Assembly: GCA_035041965.1 (NCBI GenBank)
Contig: JAPYMA010002976.1
Coordinates: 16,156-80,155, forward strand
Direction: 5' to 3'
Source: Anisakis pegreffii
Taxonomy: Eukaryota; Nematoda; Chromadorea; Rhabditida; Anisakidae
Length of the DNA stretch: 64,000 nt
The translations under genes were made by a program, and so were the position numbers. Each line of letters opens with the position of its first letter. Position 1 is the stretch's first letter. This document shows, one piece after another, positions 26,146 through 45,405 of this stretch. The notes under the pieces were generated by a model, which did no database searches, was not told the origin of the DNA, and saw only the letters and a list, made by a program, of their open reading frames with translations.

Positions 26146-27762
26146 ATGGCTTCGATGATTGAGGGTGATCCACACGAAGTGGAGCATGTTGAAGATGATC
26201 GGTTCCGAGGTGAAGGTAAAATCGTGGACGAACAGGATCGCGAAGAGCATTTCGTTAAACCCCTTTATACCTACTACTGTCATTGTGGACAGGTGTCATT
26301 TTGAATAAATCTTTGACGTTGAATGCTTATATTACTATTTAATAAAATAAGCATCAATTCATTTTGAAGAATTGTTAATTGATAATGTCATTGATTTGAT
26401 AGTAGTTTGTTTGGACAAGGCGTAAATATGATGAATTGTAGATGGCAATGATAAGTGATACGCTGATTGCACGAATGCCTTTACGTAAACGCGATCGCGC
26501 TCGAGTGATCGATCCGCAACGAACAGTCGCAAAAACTTTTTGTGATAACGGTGATACTGTTTACGTTCGAAGGTCTCTTTTAAACATACTGTTGATGAAA
26601 GTTGTGCAGAATTAAGCCTCAGTATCAAAAACAAGAAAGAATTAGTGATTTATGTGCCACTGTCTGAGTCAATTTTGAACTTAAACCCATCAGTTTTTTA
26701 CGTTAGGGATATGTTAACAGTAAGATGTATTGCCTTATAATTACGTACGACTAATACTTCTCTGTTGATCAGTTTATGAATCTCATCGTGGCATTGAAAG
26801 AAGCGCTTTTTTGTATTATAATCCGCAATTTCTGAAAAATTAAAACTGCAACGTTTGAAATGTTCGTTCAACTTTTCAGACCGGAAGGCTTGGAACAACA
26901 ATACCGAAAAAATTGTCGGAAATGTGGCATACCATTATTCTACCAACACCCATTTAATTTGAAATTTGTTTTTATATTTGATGATGCTATCTTATCAGCA
27001 CAGCAAGTTGGTGGCCTGAAATTGGCAAATGAAGAGCAGCACGTTAAAAAGGTTACGTCGATTATTTTAAATTTTTTGTTTATTTTTATTACTGAACTAA
27101 ATTTTAGCACTAATTTTTGTCGACTTAAAATAAGTGATATGTTTTCATATCATTGGTCCTTTTGAAATTATACAATGATGTTTTGATTTTGTTAGATATT
27201 TATTCAAGTTTCATCGATTTTGAGATGGACTTTTTCAGTCGTGCAAGTAAGACCTGGCACAATTATAATCCTTTCATAACGCAAAAATGGTTCGCGACAT
27301 TGGCAATTTTAAATTGGTCATTCATTATTTTCTGCTTCAAATTTCAGGTGATAATGACGAAACACGTTAAGAATCAAGGCAAAGTTGGTTCGGTAACTGT
27401 TTCAACAGTCGAGGAGGCTGAAGATGAACTCGAAGCGGTTGGTTTTTATATTTGTTTTATCAGTAGAACGTATTACTCCAAATGACCCTTCGTTATTGCT
27501 AGTACATGATGTTAAATAATAGAATTTAATGTGCTGTGCCTAATATAAGAGTAATGAAGTTTATTAAACTATTAAATGACAGCGAATTGTTTCGATATGA
27601 TATGATCAATTACAGCGCGAAATTGCCGAATCGTATACGCTGAACGCACGCATGATTGAATATCAAATGAAACGAAAAGGCATGAGTAAGAATCGAGTCG
27701 CTGAAGAGCTGATCGATGCTGAGAAGCGACGAAATGCGAGTAAACGAGGAACACTCTTGTGA
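26146..27762 (+). CDS. STEEP1: STEEP1 (CXorf56 family) ER-exit protein
   Basis: Five exons in phase: 26146-26292, 26442-26572, 26880-27051, 27348-27437 and 27616-27762 (TGA). They give 228 residues (human 222). In mammals STEEP1 drives STING out of the ER and promotes PI3P formation and membrane curvature. Matching landmarks: [18 protein letters not shown], then the [12 protein letters not shown] block, [18 protein letters not shown], the [15 protein letters not shown] motif and the C-terminal [14 protein letters not shown]. Two Cys pairs (CHC and CRKC) could bind metal. The N-terminus is longer and more acidic than in human. The first ATG of the open frame is used. The stretch between CRKCG and MTKHVK is less conserved. 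No membrane segment is visible. Confidence 0.93.
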
Positions 27763-27965
27763 TTGACAGTGCTCAATTCGTCGTCACATCGCTAATTTTG
27801 CATCGTAATCGCGTTGCACTCTATCACATAATGAATTATGTTTTGCTGTACACACTTCTGTGTTTTTGGTATTTGTTCAGTTCATTGGTACATATTTACA
27901 TGTATTTAATTGGTTGGAATCATTTCGTTCAACATTACCAAAATAGTAATGCTACGTCGTCCGCA

Positions 27966-27971
27966 AATAAA
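27966..27971 (+). terminator. candidate poly(A) signal of STEEP1
   Basis: AATAAA 204 bases past the STEEP1 stop, followed by T/G-rich sequence. Position is the only support. Confidence 0.4.
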
Positions 27972-29583
27972 GTTATTCGTTGTTCATGAATAATCCAGGA
28001 TATTCTTACTCATGTAACGGAATCGCTAGGTTATTGATCTGCAGAGAGCGATAAGATATTGTCACATGTTTAATGATAAATCACTTTGGGGCATTAATAA
28101 GCACAGATTTGATCAGTTGGATGTACTTTTTAATGATTCTCGAGAAGGTCATCACTTCAGCTATCATAAGCACGTAAATATTTCTGAGTAAGAAACCGTC
28201 AGTCGATAATGATGATCAAGAACAGTGAATGGTAATCTCCTCAAGCAGTCGGCTGATCTGCAGCTGAACTACTTCCGCATCTTGTGATTGTCGGTTGTTC
28301 AAAACCGTTGCCATATTTCATAAGCTATCAGAAAAGCACACCTGTTGCTTATAGAAAATGCACAACCTCAGAAATCTGAACGTTTCTCTGAAGAATGTAT
28401 ATCTTAAATAAATGGACAATTTTTTATCTGCCGCATATCTCTATACCTTTAATCATTTTGTTGACTCGACAGTATTTAACCATACGAAAATACGAAGTGT
28501 TCTCACTGATCGAAAGGCACTGATATACCCCAAAAGAGATAAAATTCATTTCAAATTCAAAAGATAAAAAATTCGAATGAACGTTTATTAATTCAACTGA
28601 GATAACTGTAAATATAATGATGTGACATGCAGCCAACATCGACAATGGATTAAACAAATAATGCGAAGAGCCCTAAATAGTTTCGTGATACGTTTAATTA
28701 AGTCAGAACGATGCATTTAAAAAGCAACCAATAAAAAAGTAATGCACATTGATAGTGATCGTAGTATGAAACTGCATTTATCGCATGCGAATGTGCGGCT
28801 TACGGTGTACCATCGTCATATTCACTGAAAGTTTTTCGAGATTTTAAAGAATACCCTCGATAAGACTTCGTAAATTATCCGGAAAGGAACTGTTACAGTC
28901 AGTTGAAGTGATTGCGGTCATGGGATAACGATTATCAAGAAAGATTATCAATTGTTTCATTAATTTCTCTGTGCACGTCTCTTTGACAGTGGGGATTATT
29001 CATTCAGGAAGTTGATGATACGGTGAGCATTATATATTTACTGATGAACGGAGCATCGCTCGATGGTCAAACAAATACAAAAATACTTTTTTTTGGATTG
29101 TCCACCAAATTCGAATGGAGAGTATTTCCGATTGTTGTTTTTATGATTTGGAATGTTTTGTTGAGGAAAGACTTCGAAAAATCGTTTTTTCAGTGCAATT
29201 TCATCGTCTCTTCTGAAACAGGAAGGATCAAAATTTGGCTGAAGCAGTGCCGTAGACATTTGTAGATTAAGTTTGATTGGATAAAATTTCATCAAATTGG
29301 CGAAGTTATCGATGTTAATTTCGACAATTGAATAACTTTTGTGTCTAAATTCAACGTGAGAAGTTCACAGAGTGAACTATTAAAGCAGTGGCAAAAATTT
29401 AATGCGTATACAATAGTGAATGTTGAATCGATCTGAACGCTGCAGTCCTATTCCGTTGTGAATCCATTGTGCCCAATGTTTAGGTTGTTCGATGCAAATA
29501 AACATTCATTTGTAAAAAAATAAAATTCAAATAAAAATTCATGCAAATAGAAACGATGAGAAAAGGGAGCATGATAATCTACG
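27972..29583. other. convergent intergenic region
   Basis: Lies between the 3' ends of STEEP1 (+) and the glucosidase (-). Overlapping frames of 80 and 85 codons on opposite strands (about 29023-29295) show no family resemblance. No structured RNA or repeat was seen. Confidence 0.5.
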
Positions 29584-37663
<8,080 letters not shown>

Positions 37664-39312
37664 CTGTAGTTCGTCTCACGTTAGTATTTAATCAGTTTCG
37701 TTCAAATATCACAATTTTTGCTTATGTCCGATCAGATAATGATATCGAAATAGATTATGAAATCCCAATGATAGGATTTATCCTGCAGTGCGAATTTTGC
37801 TATAACATTATTCATGAATTGCATGCAGAGAATTATTTTATAATAGTGAAATATTTTCGCAACACATCTGCAGTGGTTCAAATTCTTTCAGCAAAAATCG
37901 GAAGGTTGATCACAGATATGAATTATTCATCTGGATATTCCAGTCCAATTGTTTGCCAGTTCAGTGTGAAAGCGAACAATCAGAGTGTCAACTAACCCGT
38001 TCATTCCAAATGCAACGTCTTTTCATACATTTATTTTCCGTGATAAACTTATATGGTTCAGGAATACAATCAATTGCATACTTTGTTGGTTTAAGCATTA
38101 ACTTCATTGATACCAATGTCGTTCTCGCTGTGCTTGCATTATGCAAACACGAAACAACTGAACGAAGAGCTCATTTCAGAATGTTTAATATCGCGTTTCA
38201 AGTCAAGAGTTCTTCAATCAATTTTGTGTATTCATTCAGTCACCAGCTTTTATTTTTCAGAAATGTTGTTTTTATTCGTTCTTTTACATCTAATTCAATG
38301 ACTTACTTATCAAGAAGAAAAAGAGAAGTTTTGTCATCTTTACTAATGAATCTTCATTCATTGATGATGAAAACTTCGATGCTTGATTTATGTTGTTTAA
38401 ATGACGATGAGTTTGTGACCTGGAATGCAGTACTGTTCAATCGATTTCAGTATTATGAAGTTTATTAGGAAGTTTGTGATCTATCATCATGTTTTACTGA
38501 TCAGAGTTTATTGAATTGCATATATGTCAGTTTGGAAGTTTGCGACGAACTGCTGAATGCTAGAATAGTAATCGAATCCATGCAGTCATCCACACTTAAC
38601 AATATGTGAAGAATGTATCATTTGTGGACTACGTATTCAAATCCATTTGCCCGCTTGAAGATGCGATCCTCAAGAGAAATTGATTTGATGGAATCAGATG
38701 GATGAATGGATGAACTGATAGGGCAGGTAATCAGTCAGTGCAAGATCACGAGTTCAGTTTCTAGCGGTCAATTTCCATCAGTTGAACATTATTTCATCAA
38801 TTAGTTGAAAGAACAGTTCGAACGTGAAAGTGTGAATTAAACTCAATGAAAGAATCACTTTAATTTGGGATCATTGAAATCATTGCACTCAATATTTTCC
38901 ATTGTGTTAATGATTTAAGAAAATTTGAAAAGTGATAACGATGACAATGATAACATTGACAACGATGATTACGTGATATGTAAAAATTTATTCTGCTATT
39001 CATTACTGCTTCCATCTGCATGCCAACGAATAGCTCACAGAGCACTTCATCGATATAAACAAGCTCCTAACACAACAAGCCTAAATAATTACCTTTTCCG
39101 TTTTGCCGGAGCTGGATAACAACCACTCTCGACGTCAAACTAAACATCTAATAAAGTATTTTAGAAGTCATTTTATGAAGGCAAGAATTTTGTTCTGAGT
39201 TTTATGCAAATTACGATATCATTTCACACGCATTTTTGACGAATATACTCGAAAGCATTAAAAATGAATTCGAAAAGCTTGAATTGCTCGCAGTGATTTT
39301 TACATATCACAC
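37664..39312. other. upstream of the glucosidase, no exon resolved
   Basis: The N-terminal exon or exons of the glucosidase are expected here or further right. No Cys-rich trefoil segment could be found in either short frame set. Two overlapping + strand frames (37768-38468) have no family resemblance. Confidence 0.4.
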
Positions 39313-39424
39313 GGAAAGTCGGCCAGTCTTGTTGGTGACTGCCACTCGCACTGATCAGAATTGTCAGTGAAACAAATGTGATCTGATACAAATCAGTGAT
39401 GCAATCAATCAATTGAAACTTCAT
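39313..39424 (-). CDS. possible signal-peptide first exon
   Basis: Reads - strand from an ATG at 39424: MKFQLIDC, then a hydrophobic LYQITFVSLTILISA segment and GSHQQDWP, ending at a GTAAAA donor after 39313 in phase 1. It has the shape of a secretory signal and lies 1.65 kb upstream of the glucosidase chain, which must have such a leader. No connecting exon was found and the phase does not join directly, so this is only a candidate. Confidence 0.22.
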
Positions 39425-41324
39425 CGCCAGTGCGATAACGCAACGATATTACATCAAAATATTTTATCAACAAAACATTACTGATAGTAGCGTATCAGGA
39501 TAAAGAAGTTTTAATATGGATGAATAAATCAAGTCTGAACAACATGCAATATGCTATCATATCAATGTGCTGTTAAGAACACATTTTATTTGAAACTGTT
39601 TGCTGTGAATGGAATAACGCTAATAATGTCAAAATCTGTGCACGGTCGGTCCCGATCCCACGTAAAGTTTAGATGGCTTTAATGTGGATCAAAATAAAAT
39701 GCTGAGCGTGACTGAAGCAAATGATGATAAATTCCATTCAGATGATTTCTATAGGGTCTCAACAAGCTGTAAATGACCATTCTCTGTGCGATAACGTTAC
39801 GAACACAATAATGAACACAGCAAACATGAATAGAATAATGAAAGCGTTAAAAAATAGCCCAAAAATATGGAATAAAAGGTAACAATAATAAAGTAAGGTA
39901 ATAAAAACGATGTGAAACAATTAAATGGCATCGAAATTTTAATTGTATGAGATATACCGAAAAAATGGCTCTCCTCTTCGCTGTTCGATCTTCCCAAAAG
40001 ACATTTATTCTCTCACGGGGTTCTTATTGTTCAACAGAAATCATTGCAGACCTGAACTGATTCAGCACTAATGAATTTGAAATCTTCGCTTTGCTGACTT
40101 TTTTCTGATATGGAACCGAGTTTGAATGCACATATAAGGCGAACAGGTGAAAAAAACTAATGTGATGAATTCAGAATCGCTTTCTTTTTTTGTATCTTTT
40201 CTCCCGCACTGAAAAACTCAAGCAGCTGCCAGTGTTCATGAAGGACGACATCAGTCAGTATATTTGAAAAATTATGAAATACTTGTGTCCTGTTAGTGAG
40301 CAGGCCTAGTCGAGTTACGGATTATGAGGAATATGAGTAAGAAGAGAACAGTGCTACAAGTCAATTGCGTTTATATATCCATGTGAAGAAAATGGCGTTC
40401 CATTGTATTGTACCGTAACAACTCTCTTAATTCTTCTCCGTTCAATTCCGCTGACATATCCGAATTCATTCCAAAGGTGAATCTCACCCCTACGAAAACC
40501 ATTGGTTTGGCGAATAAATCACTGAACGTGATCAATATGGAAATGGACCACTCACTTCACATCGATAAGAAAGGGATAAATTTATAGATAGGATCAATCC
40601 TACTCCATACAATTATGCTGTTCAGTTTATATTTTTGCAAGATGAGGTAATGATCGATGAGGCGTCGAAACGAATTCAACACGCATTTGACGTGGAAAAA
40701 GTTTCCTGAATGCCAGGGTTAATCCACTTGACGCTTAAAGTTTTATGATCGGCTCGCATAACCACACCGAGGTCCCCCTTCAGCCACAATTGATCTACAA
40801 GTCCGCTCTCAAGCCGATGATAAAACAAGCCACTCATCACGCACAACCATCAAAAACCCTTCTTACACTTTCCATTATTCCTTTTGGTTTGTTGATCACT
40901 TCGTTTATAACAAATGAATCATTTCGACCTTTCCTTCCCCATCAGAGTTCAACCGCAACTTCGTTTGTTATTACTATCACCTACCAAAACCACTGTCCAT
41001 TGTAATTCAAACAAACTTTTCGCCCTCTCGCTAACCAGCTCCTTCGGTGCTCATTAGTCAACTTTTAAAGGCTCGCCATGAATAATGTCTTTTTATGCTT
41101 CTTGTGCTCTTCGCATTTGATCTTTCTATTTTGACTTTACTTTTGAATCAGATGTGATGAAAATAAGTTATTGATAACACTAACAGCTCTACAAAACAAC
41201 AAATATTTATATTCTCCACGATGAAGCACACAAATAAACAACCTTCAATAAGAGTAACGGTAACATGATAATACAACTCAACAACAAATTGATATTGTAT
41301 CGTAAACGCTCAATCAACCAACAA
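39425..41324. other. intergenic between RPL10 and the glucosidase
   Basis: No supported gene. The frame at 40745-41005 (+, 86 codons) is short and unlike any family I know. Confidence 0.5.
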
Positions 41325-42430
41325 TTAGATCGGATTAATAAGCCATTTCGACAAAGGTCCGTGCTCACGAACCAATTTACAATTGGCGCCATCATTAATG
41401 AGACGACCCTCCTGACGCATTCTTTCGAATTGTTCTTTATCCCACCTTGTGAAGCCCCATTTCCTTGATATCACGATCAGCTGTCGGCCAGGGAACTTGA
41501 ATTTGGCACGACGGAATGCTTCAACTGCATGTTCAACATGCTGAAATTATTCACTATAACGAAAAATGTTCATTTGTAACGTCAACCCACATACTCAACA
41601 AATCACCGATCCAACCTTGTAGTTATAACCTATCCATGCACGTTGAAGTGATCCTAATAAAACTTCTACACTTGTTAGAATTCCCAATAATCTGCATCCC
41701 GTTGAATATGGACCGAGAGATCAGTGATATCACTTTTAGAAACGAAAAGATTCGGTTAAATTAAGTGATCATCAAAAACATAAATAAATACCTGTTCTCT
41801 AACACGAGTTGAAATGAGCATATCACCGATATCGACACGTGCCACTAAGCCTTGCGGTTTACCGAACGCACCTCTCATACCAGTTTGCAAACGATCAGCA
41901 CCAGCACACGATAACATTTTGTTGATTCGTACCACGTGATAGGGATGCTTACGAACGCGCATATGGAAACCATCCTTACCACAGTTCTTCACCATATATT
42001 TGTTCGCACAAATACGCGCCGCCTGTGCAATAATAAACATCTCGTTTACTTCTCCACACTCTTCTTTTCATTAAAAATCATAAATATTGCACACTTTACC
42101 CATGATAGCATCCCTAAGATAACTTTAATATTACTGCACTATTGACGTTTTCAATGTATCCATCATCACTATCGGGTGATATTATTATGTGCAAGGAACC
42201 TGCACTTAAAACATACATAAATAATCAAATACCTCAAGTGCTTCTGATGAAAGATGTTCACGTTCATTCGACATCAAATGCACGCATGCAGGAAATTCGT
42301 CAACATCGGCCTTTTTCTTGCCCAAGTCAAAAATACGAATTTTCGGATCCGGTACACCACGACAGAAGCGTGATTTCGGGTAGGGCTTATTCTTTATATA
42401 ACGATAGCAACGAGCTGGTCGGCGACCCAT
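41325..42430 (-). CDS. RPL10: 60S ribosomal protein L10 (uL16)
   Basis: Three exons in phase: 42430-42233, 42022-41792 and 41540-41325 (TAA). They give 214 residues, the same length as human RPL10. uL16 sits near the peptidyl-transferase centre and the tRNA path of the large subunit and is loaded late in 60S maturation. Seen: [63 protein letters not shown], the conserved internal loop [19 protein letters not shown], then [11 protein letters not shown] and RKWGFTRW. The in-frame upstream ATG at 42472 is rejected because the family starts at [15 protein letters not shown] acceptor ends 17 bases before the ATG, which suggests a trans-spliced or leader-intron 5' end. Confidence 0.97.
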
Positions 42431-42447
42431 TTTTTGATGTTTCCACC

Positions 42448-42453
42448 CTGCAA
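42448..42453 (-). promoter_or_regulatory. candidate 5' acceptor of RPL10
   Basis: TTGCAG on the - strand leaves a 17-base leader before the RPL10 ATG. It is typical of spliced-leader addition in nematodes, or of a 5' UTR intron. Confidence 0.45.
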
Positions 42454-43839
42454 TCGAAGTCGATACAACCATAACTCACTGTTGTATGTAATTGCACAGA
42501 CCAAACTTGTTGCAACAAATGATCAGTTTATAAACGCGCAGTTTTCAATCAAAATGAATGAATGAAACCGAAACGATAAACAGCGAATTAATTCTACGAA
42601 TTAACAATCGAGTGACTGTCTCGTTGACTGACGAAACATCATTAGTGAGAGGAATCCTTATCGAATGAGACCGCAATAAAAGCTACAGTGACTCGAAACG
42701 TGATGCATTCCAGATAAAGTGAACAACACCAAAGCTGAGGAAATTACGTCAGAATTAAAGCCGCGTTCACTTTTTACCATATATTACTAAAACCGTGACC
42801 ACTAAACACTTGCTGTCGTTGATAGCGCATTATTGGAACGAACGCGCCGCGTTTTTTCGATTGAAAACTCGACTTATGGACACATCCATCTCGATGTGTT
42901 AAACCTTGTTGTGTAGACGAGGAATTAGATTGATAACTTGATCAGTTTTATTCATACGTTGCAAAAAAGATGAGCCGAGCGATACGTTGAACTACTATAC
43001 ATGCACTCAAATTATAGAAAATTACAGGAAATAAGATGAAAACAAATCTTTCGTTTACATTTCGCGAAATTTGACTCAAAAAGTAATCAAAAATCTATCA
43101 ATAAGCATCAAAACGAGTTAAGCATTATCATTCCAGCCACTTTTAATGAGCACTGCAAATATACAGTAGGTAATAGAAAGTGTTCAACAATAGTGTCAGG
43201 TCGACATAGTCAGAGGGCTTTTTGTCTTGCAGCGTAAAAGCAGTTCGGTTACTAATATTACATGAACACGACTGACGTTCAGTATGAGTTAATTACGACC
43301 TGGGAAAGAGTTGGTGAATTTTTTGCGAAGTCTTATAAGGCGTCTTAACTGACGAGAAAGAAGTCTATGAATTAAAAGACATCAAAACGTATAAATCGAG
43401 CGATTTTGAAATTTTCAACGGGTATAAGCAGCCTCATTCGAGCGAATATAAGTGCAAAAGAAGAGAGCAGAAGCGGTTGACGACAGCATTAGTCATTAAT
43501 AATCTTTCGAATTTTCGTGGTGGAAGAAGAATTAATAACCTTTGAATCCTTTTAAAGAATCTCTCTTGGCATGCTTCTGTAAATAAATATCTGTCTGCGC
43601 CAGTAATTGGTGCAGCTCAATTGAGGCAATTCAAATTTTCAACTATTCGAAAAAATTCAACATGAACAATCATTATTCAGTGTCTCAGTTAAACGTTACT
43701 GTTTTATTCGAATAACCGATTTAACCACTGAAAAGCGATAAAATATAACAACAATTATAACAACAACAAATACGTACATACATAACAAAATTTTTGTGCG
43801 CGATTTATAAAAATGATCGGATTTGATTATTCTGATCAA
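42454..43839. other. intergenic between HDDC2 and RPL10
   Basis: Holds the RPL10 upstream region and the HDDC2 3' UTR. No other feature was recognised. Confidence 0.5.
43703..43708 (-). terminator. candidate poly(A) signal of the HDDC2-like gene
   Basis: TTTATT on + reads AATAAA on -, 131 bases past the stop. Position is the only support. Confidence 0.35.
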
Positions 43840-45405
43840 TTAATTAGCGATCGAATTGTTGCTTTTCCTATATTCATTTCGTTTTTCTCTCAACTGTTGA
43901 TTCCACGTAACGAATGGTTCGAGGTGGAAAGAATTCTGCGTTGACACAAAAAATTCGTCTAAATCTGAAATTAAATGATTGAGTGCTTACCTTTCATCTA
44001 TGACATTCCACTCCAGAAACCAAATGGTACAAAAACCGAATTTTAATTTTAGTTTAAAATTTTCTTCAATTACTTTCAAATGGAATGCGCTAAGTCAGGT
44101 GAATTGATGCACACGTTAACATTTAGCAGTAATTATTCATTAGAAGTCTGAAACTATTTATGAAATGAAAGTTGACTGAGATTTCGAAAAGTGCTAGTGG
44201 TGAACGTGTTAAGTATCGCATTCCTCAATTAATTCCGTACCCCTCACCTCGAAAATACACATTATCCTTTCAAACATCTACGATAATTATCGAAATCAGT
44301 AAAAACAAATCAAATGAACGCACCAATATTGAATCTCTTCTCATAACTGAATGCTTGTGCAATCATATCAAATTTATCGAGATGTTTCACGATATTCGCT
44401 TCTTTGCTTTTATTCTCCTCATATTCTCGCCATAAACTCACCCACTCATCACCAATCTTCTCGGAAACATACGTCGAAATTTCCAGAAATGCCTAATTTT
44501 ATCAAATGTTTTCAGTGGTAAACAAAATAAAAAATATTAACATTATGCTTGAGTGTTGAACATTTACAATGAAAAATAACAACAACATAGGGGATAAAAA
44601 AGTAATAATGACAATATCAATAATAATAATAACCATAGCAATAATAATAATGATAATTTCACTGAACGCTTCCCGTCTCAAAACAACAACTATCCACTAA
44701 CTATAACGATTAACAGCAAAAAAAACTACAATTACAACAATGATCAAATAATAAACTCAGAAATGAAGCAAACTCAGAAAGTGAACTAAAACAGACTAAA
44801 AAGTCAGTCAAACTAAATCAAACAAATTCGACTAAAACAAAATCAGAAATTACACTGAAACATACATCAATGAATTAATGATCATCTTAAACGATTATAT
44901 CATAACGAAACCTTGTGTTCGAGATTGAATTTCTGTTCATCAGAAACGCCGCAATGAGGAGTGATATCACCAACGATAGCTTCAGCGATGTCGTGAACGA
45001 GAGCCATTTTGATGCATTTCACGACATCGCAATCGCAATCTTGCAGTGTCATCGCTAACACAGCCATGCGATACATATGACTCGCTACAGTTTCTGGCTC
45101 TTCTATCTTAATTTTAAAGACATCACCATATCCCATTGAATATCAACAACTGATAATACACCGTTAGGTGAAGATTAAGTGATGCAGTTTGCTTCTATCA
45201 ACTGTACTCTCTCCAATTCTGTCAGTACAGATGACAGAGAATTTCAAAAATCTACGAAAAAAACCCCAAATGATCGCAAGCAGAAAAAATTTCTCGGAAA
45301 GATGACGATCACTCGCAAACTCACATTTCGTTTCACCCAACCGGTCCTTTTCAAATGTTTCAGATTATCCAACACATCCAAAAGTTTAAATATTTCAACG
45401 TTCAT
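43840..45405 (-). CDS. HDDC2: HD-domain 5'-deoxynucleotidase, HDDC2 type
   Basis: Four exons in phase: 45405-45325, 45106-44912, 44492-44324 and 43964-43840 (TAA). They give 189 residues (human 204). HDDC2 and its yeast and bacterial relatives (YfbR group) remove phosphate from deoxynucleoside monophosphates using a metal-bound HD fold. Seen: LLDVLDNLKHLKRTGWV at the N-terminus, metal ligands His37 (SHMYRMA), His65-Asp66 (LVHDIAEAIVGD) and Asp131 (KHLDKFD), the WREYEENKSKEA segment, and the C-terminal DEFFVSTQNSFH block that aligns with DFYDSTAGKFNH in human. All metal residues are present, so activity is likely. The start at 45405 is preferred because the family has a short N-terminus and a TTATCAG acceptor lies 17 bases before that ATG. 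Confidence 0.92.

Noticed and set aside
42431..42472. RPL10 starting 14 codons upstream
   Set aside because: The family begins MGRRPARC, and a TTGCAG acceptor lies inside the extension.
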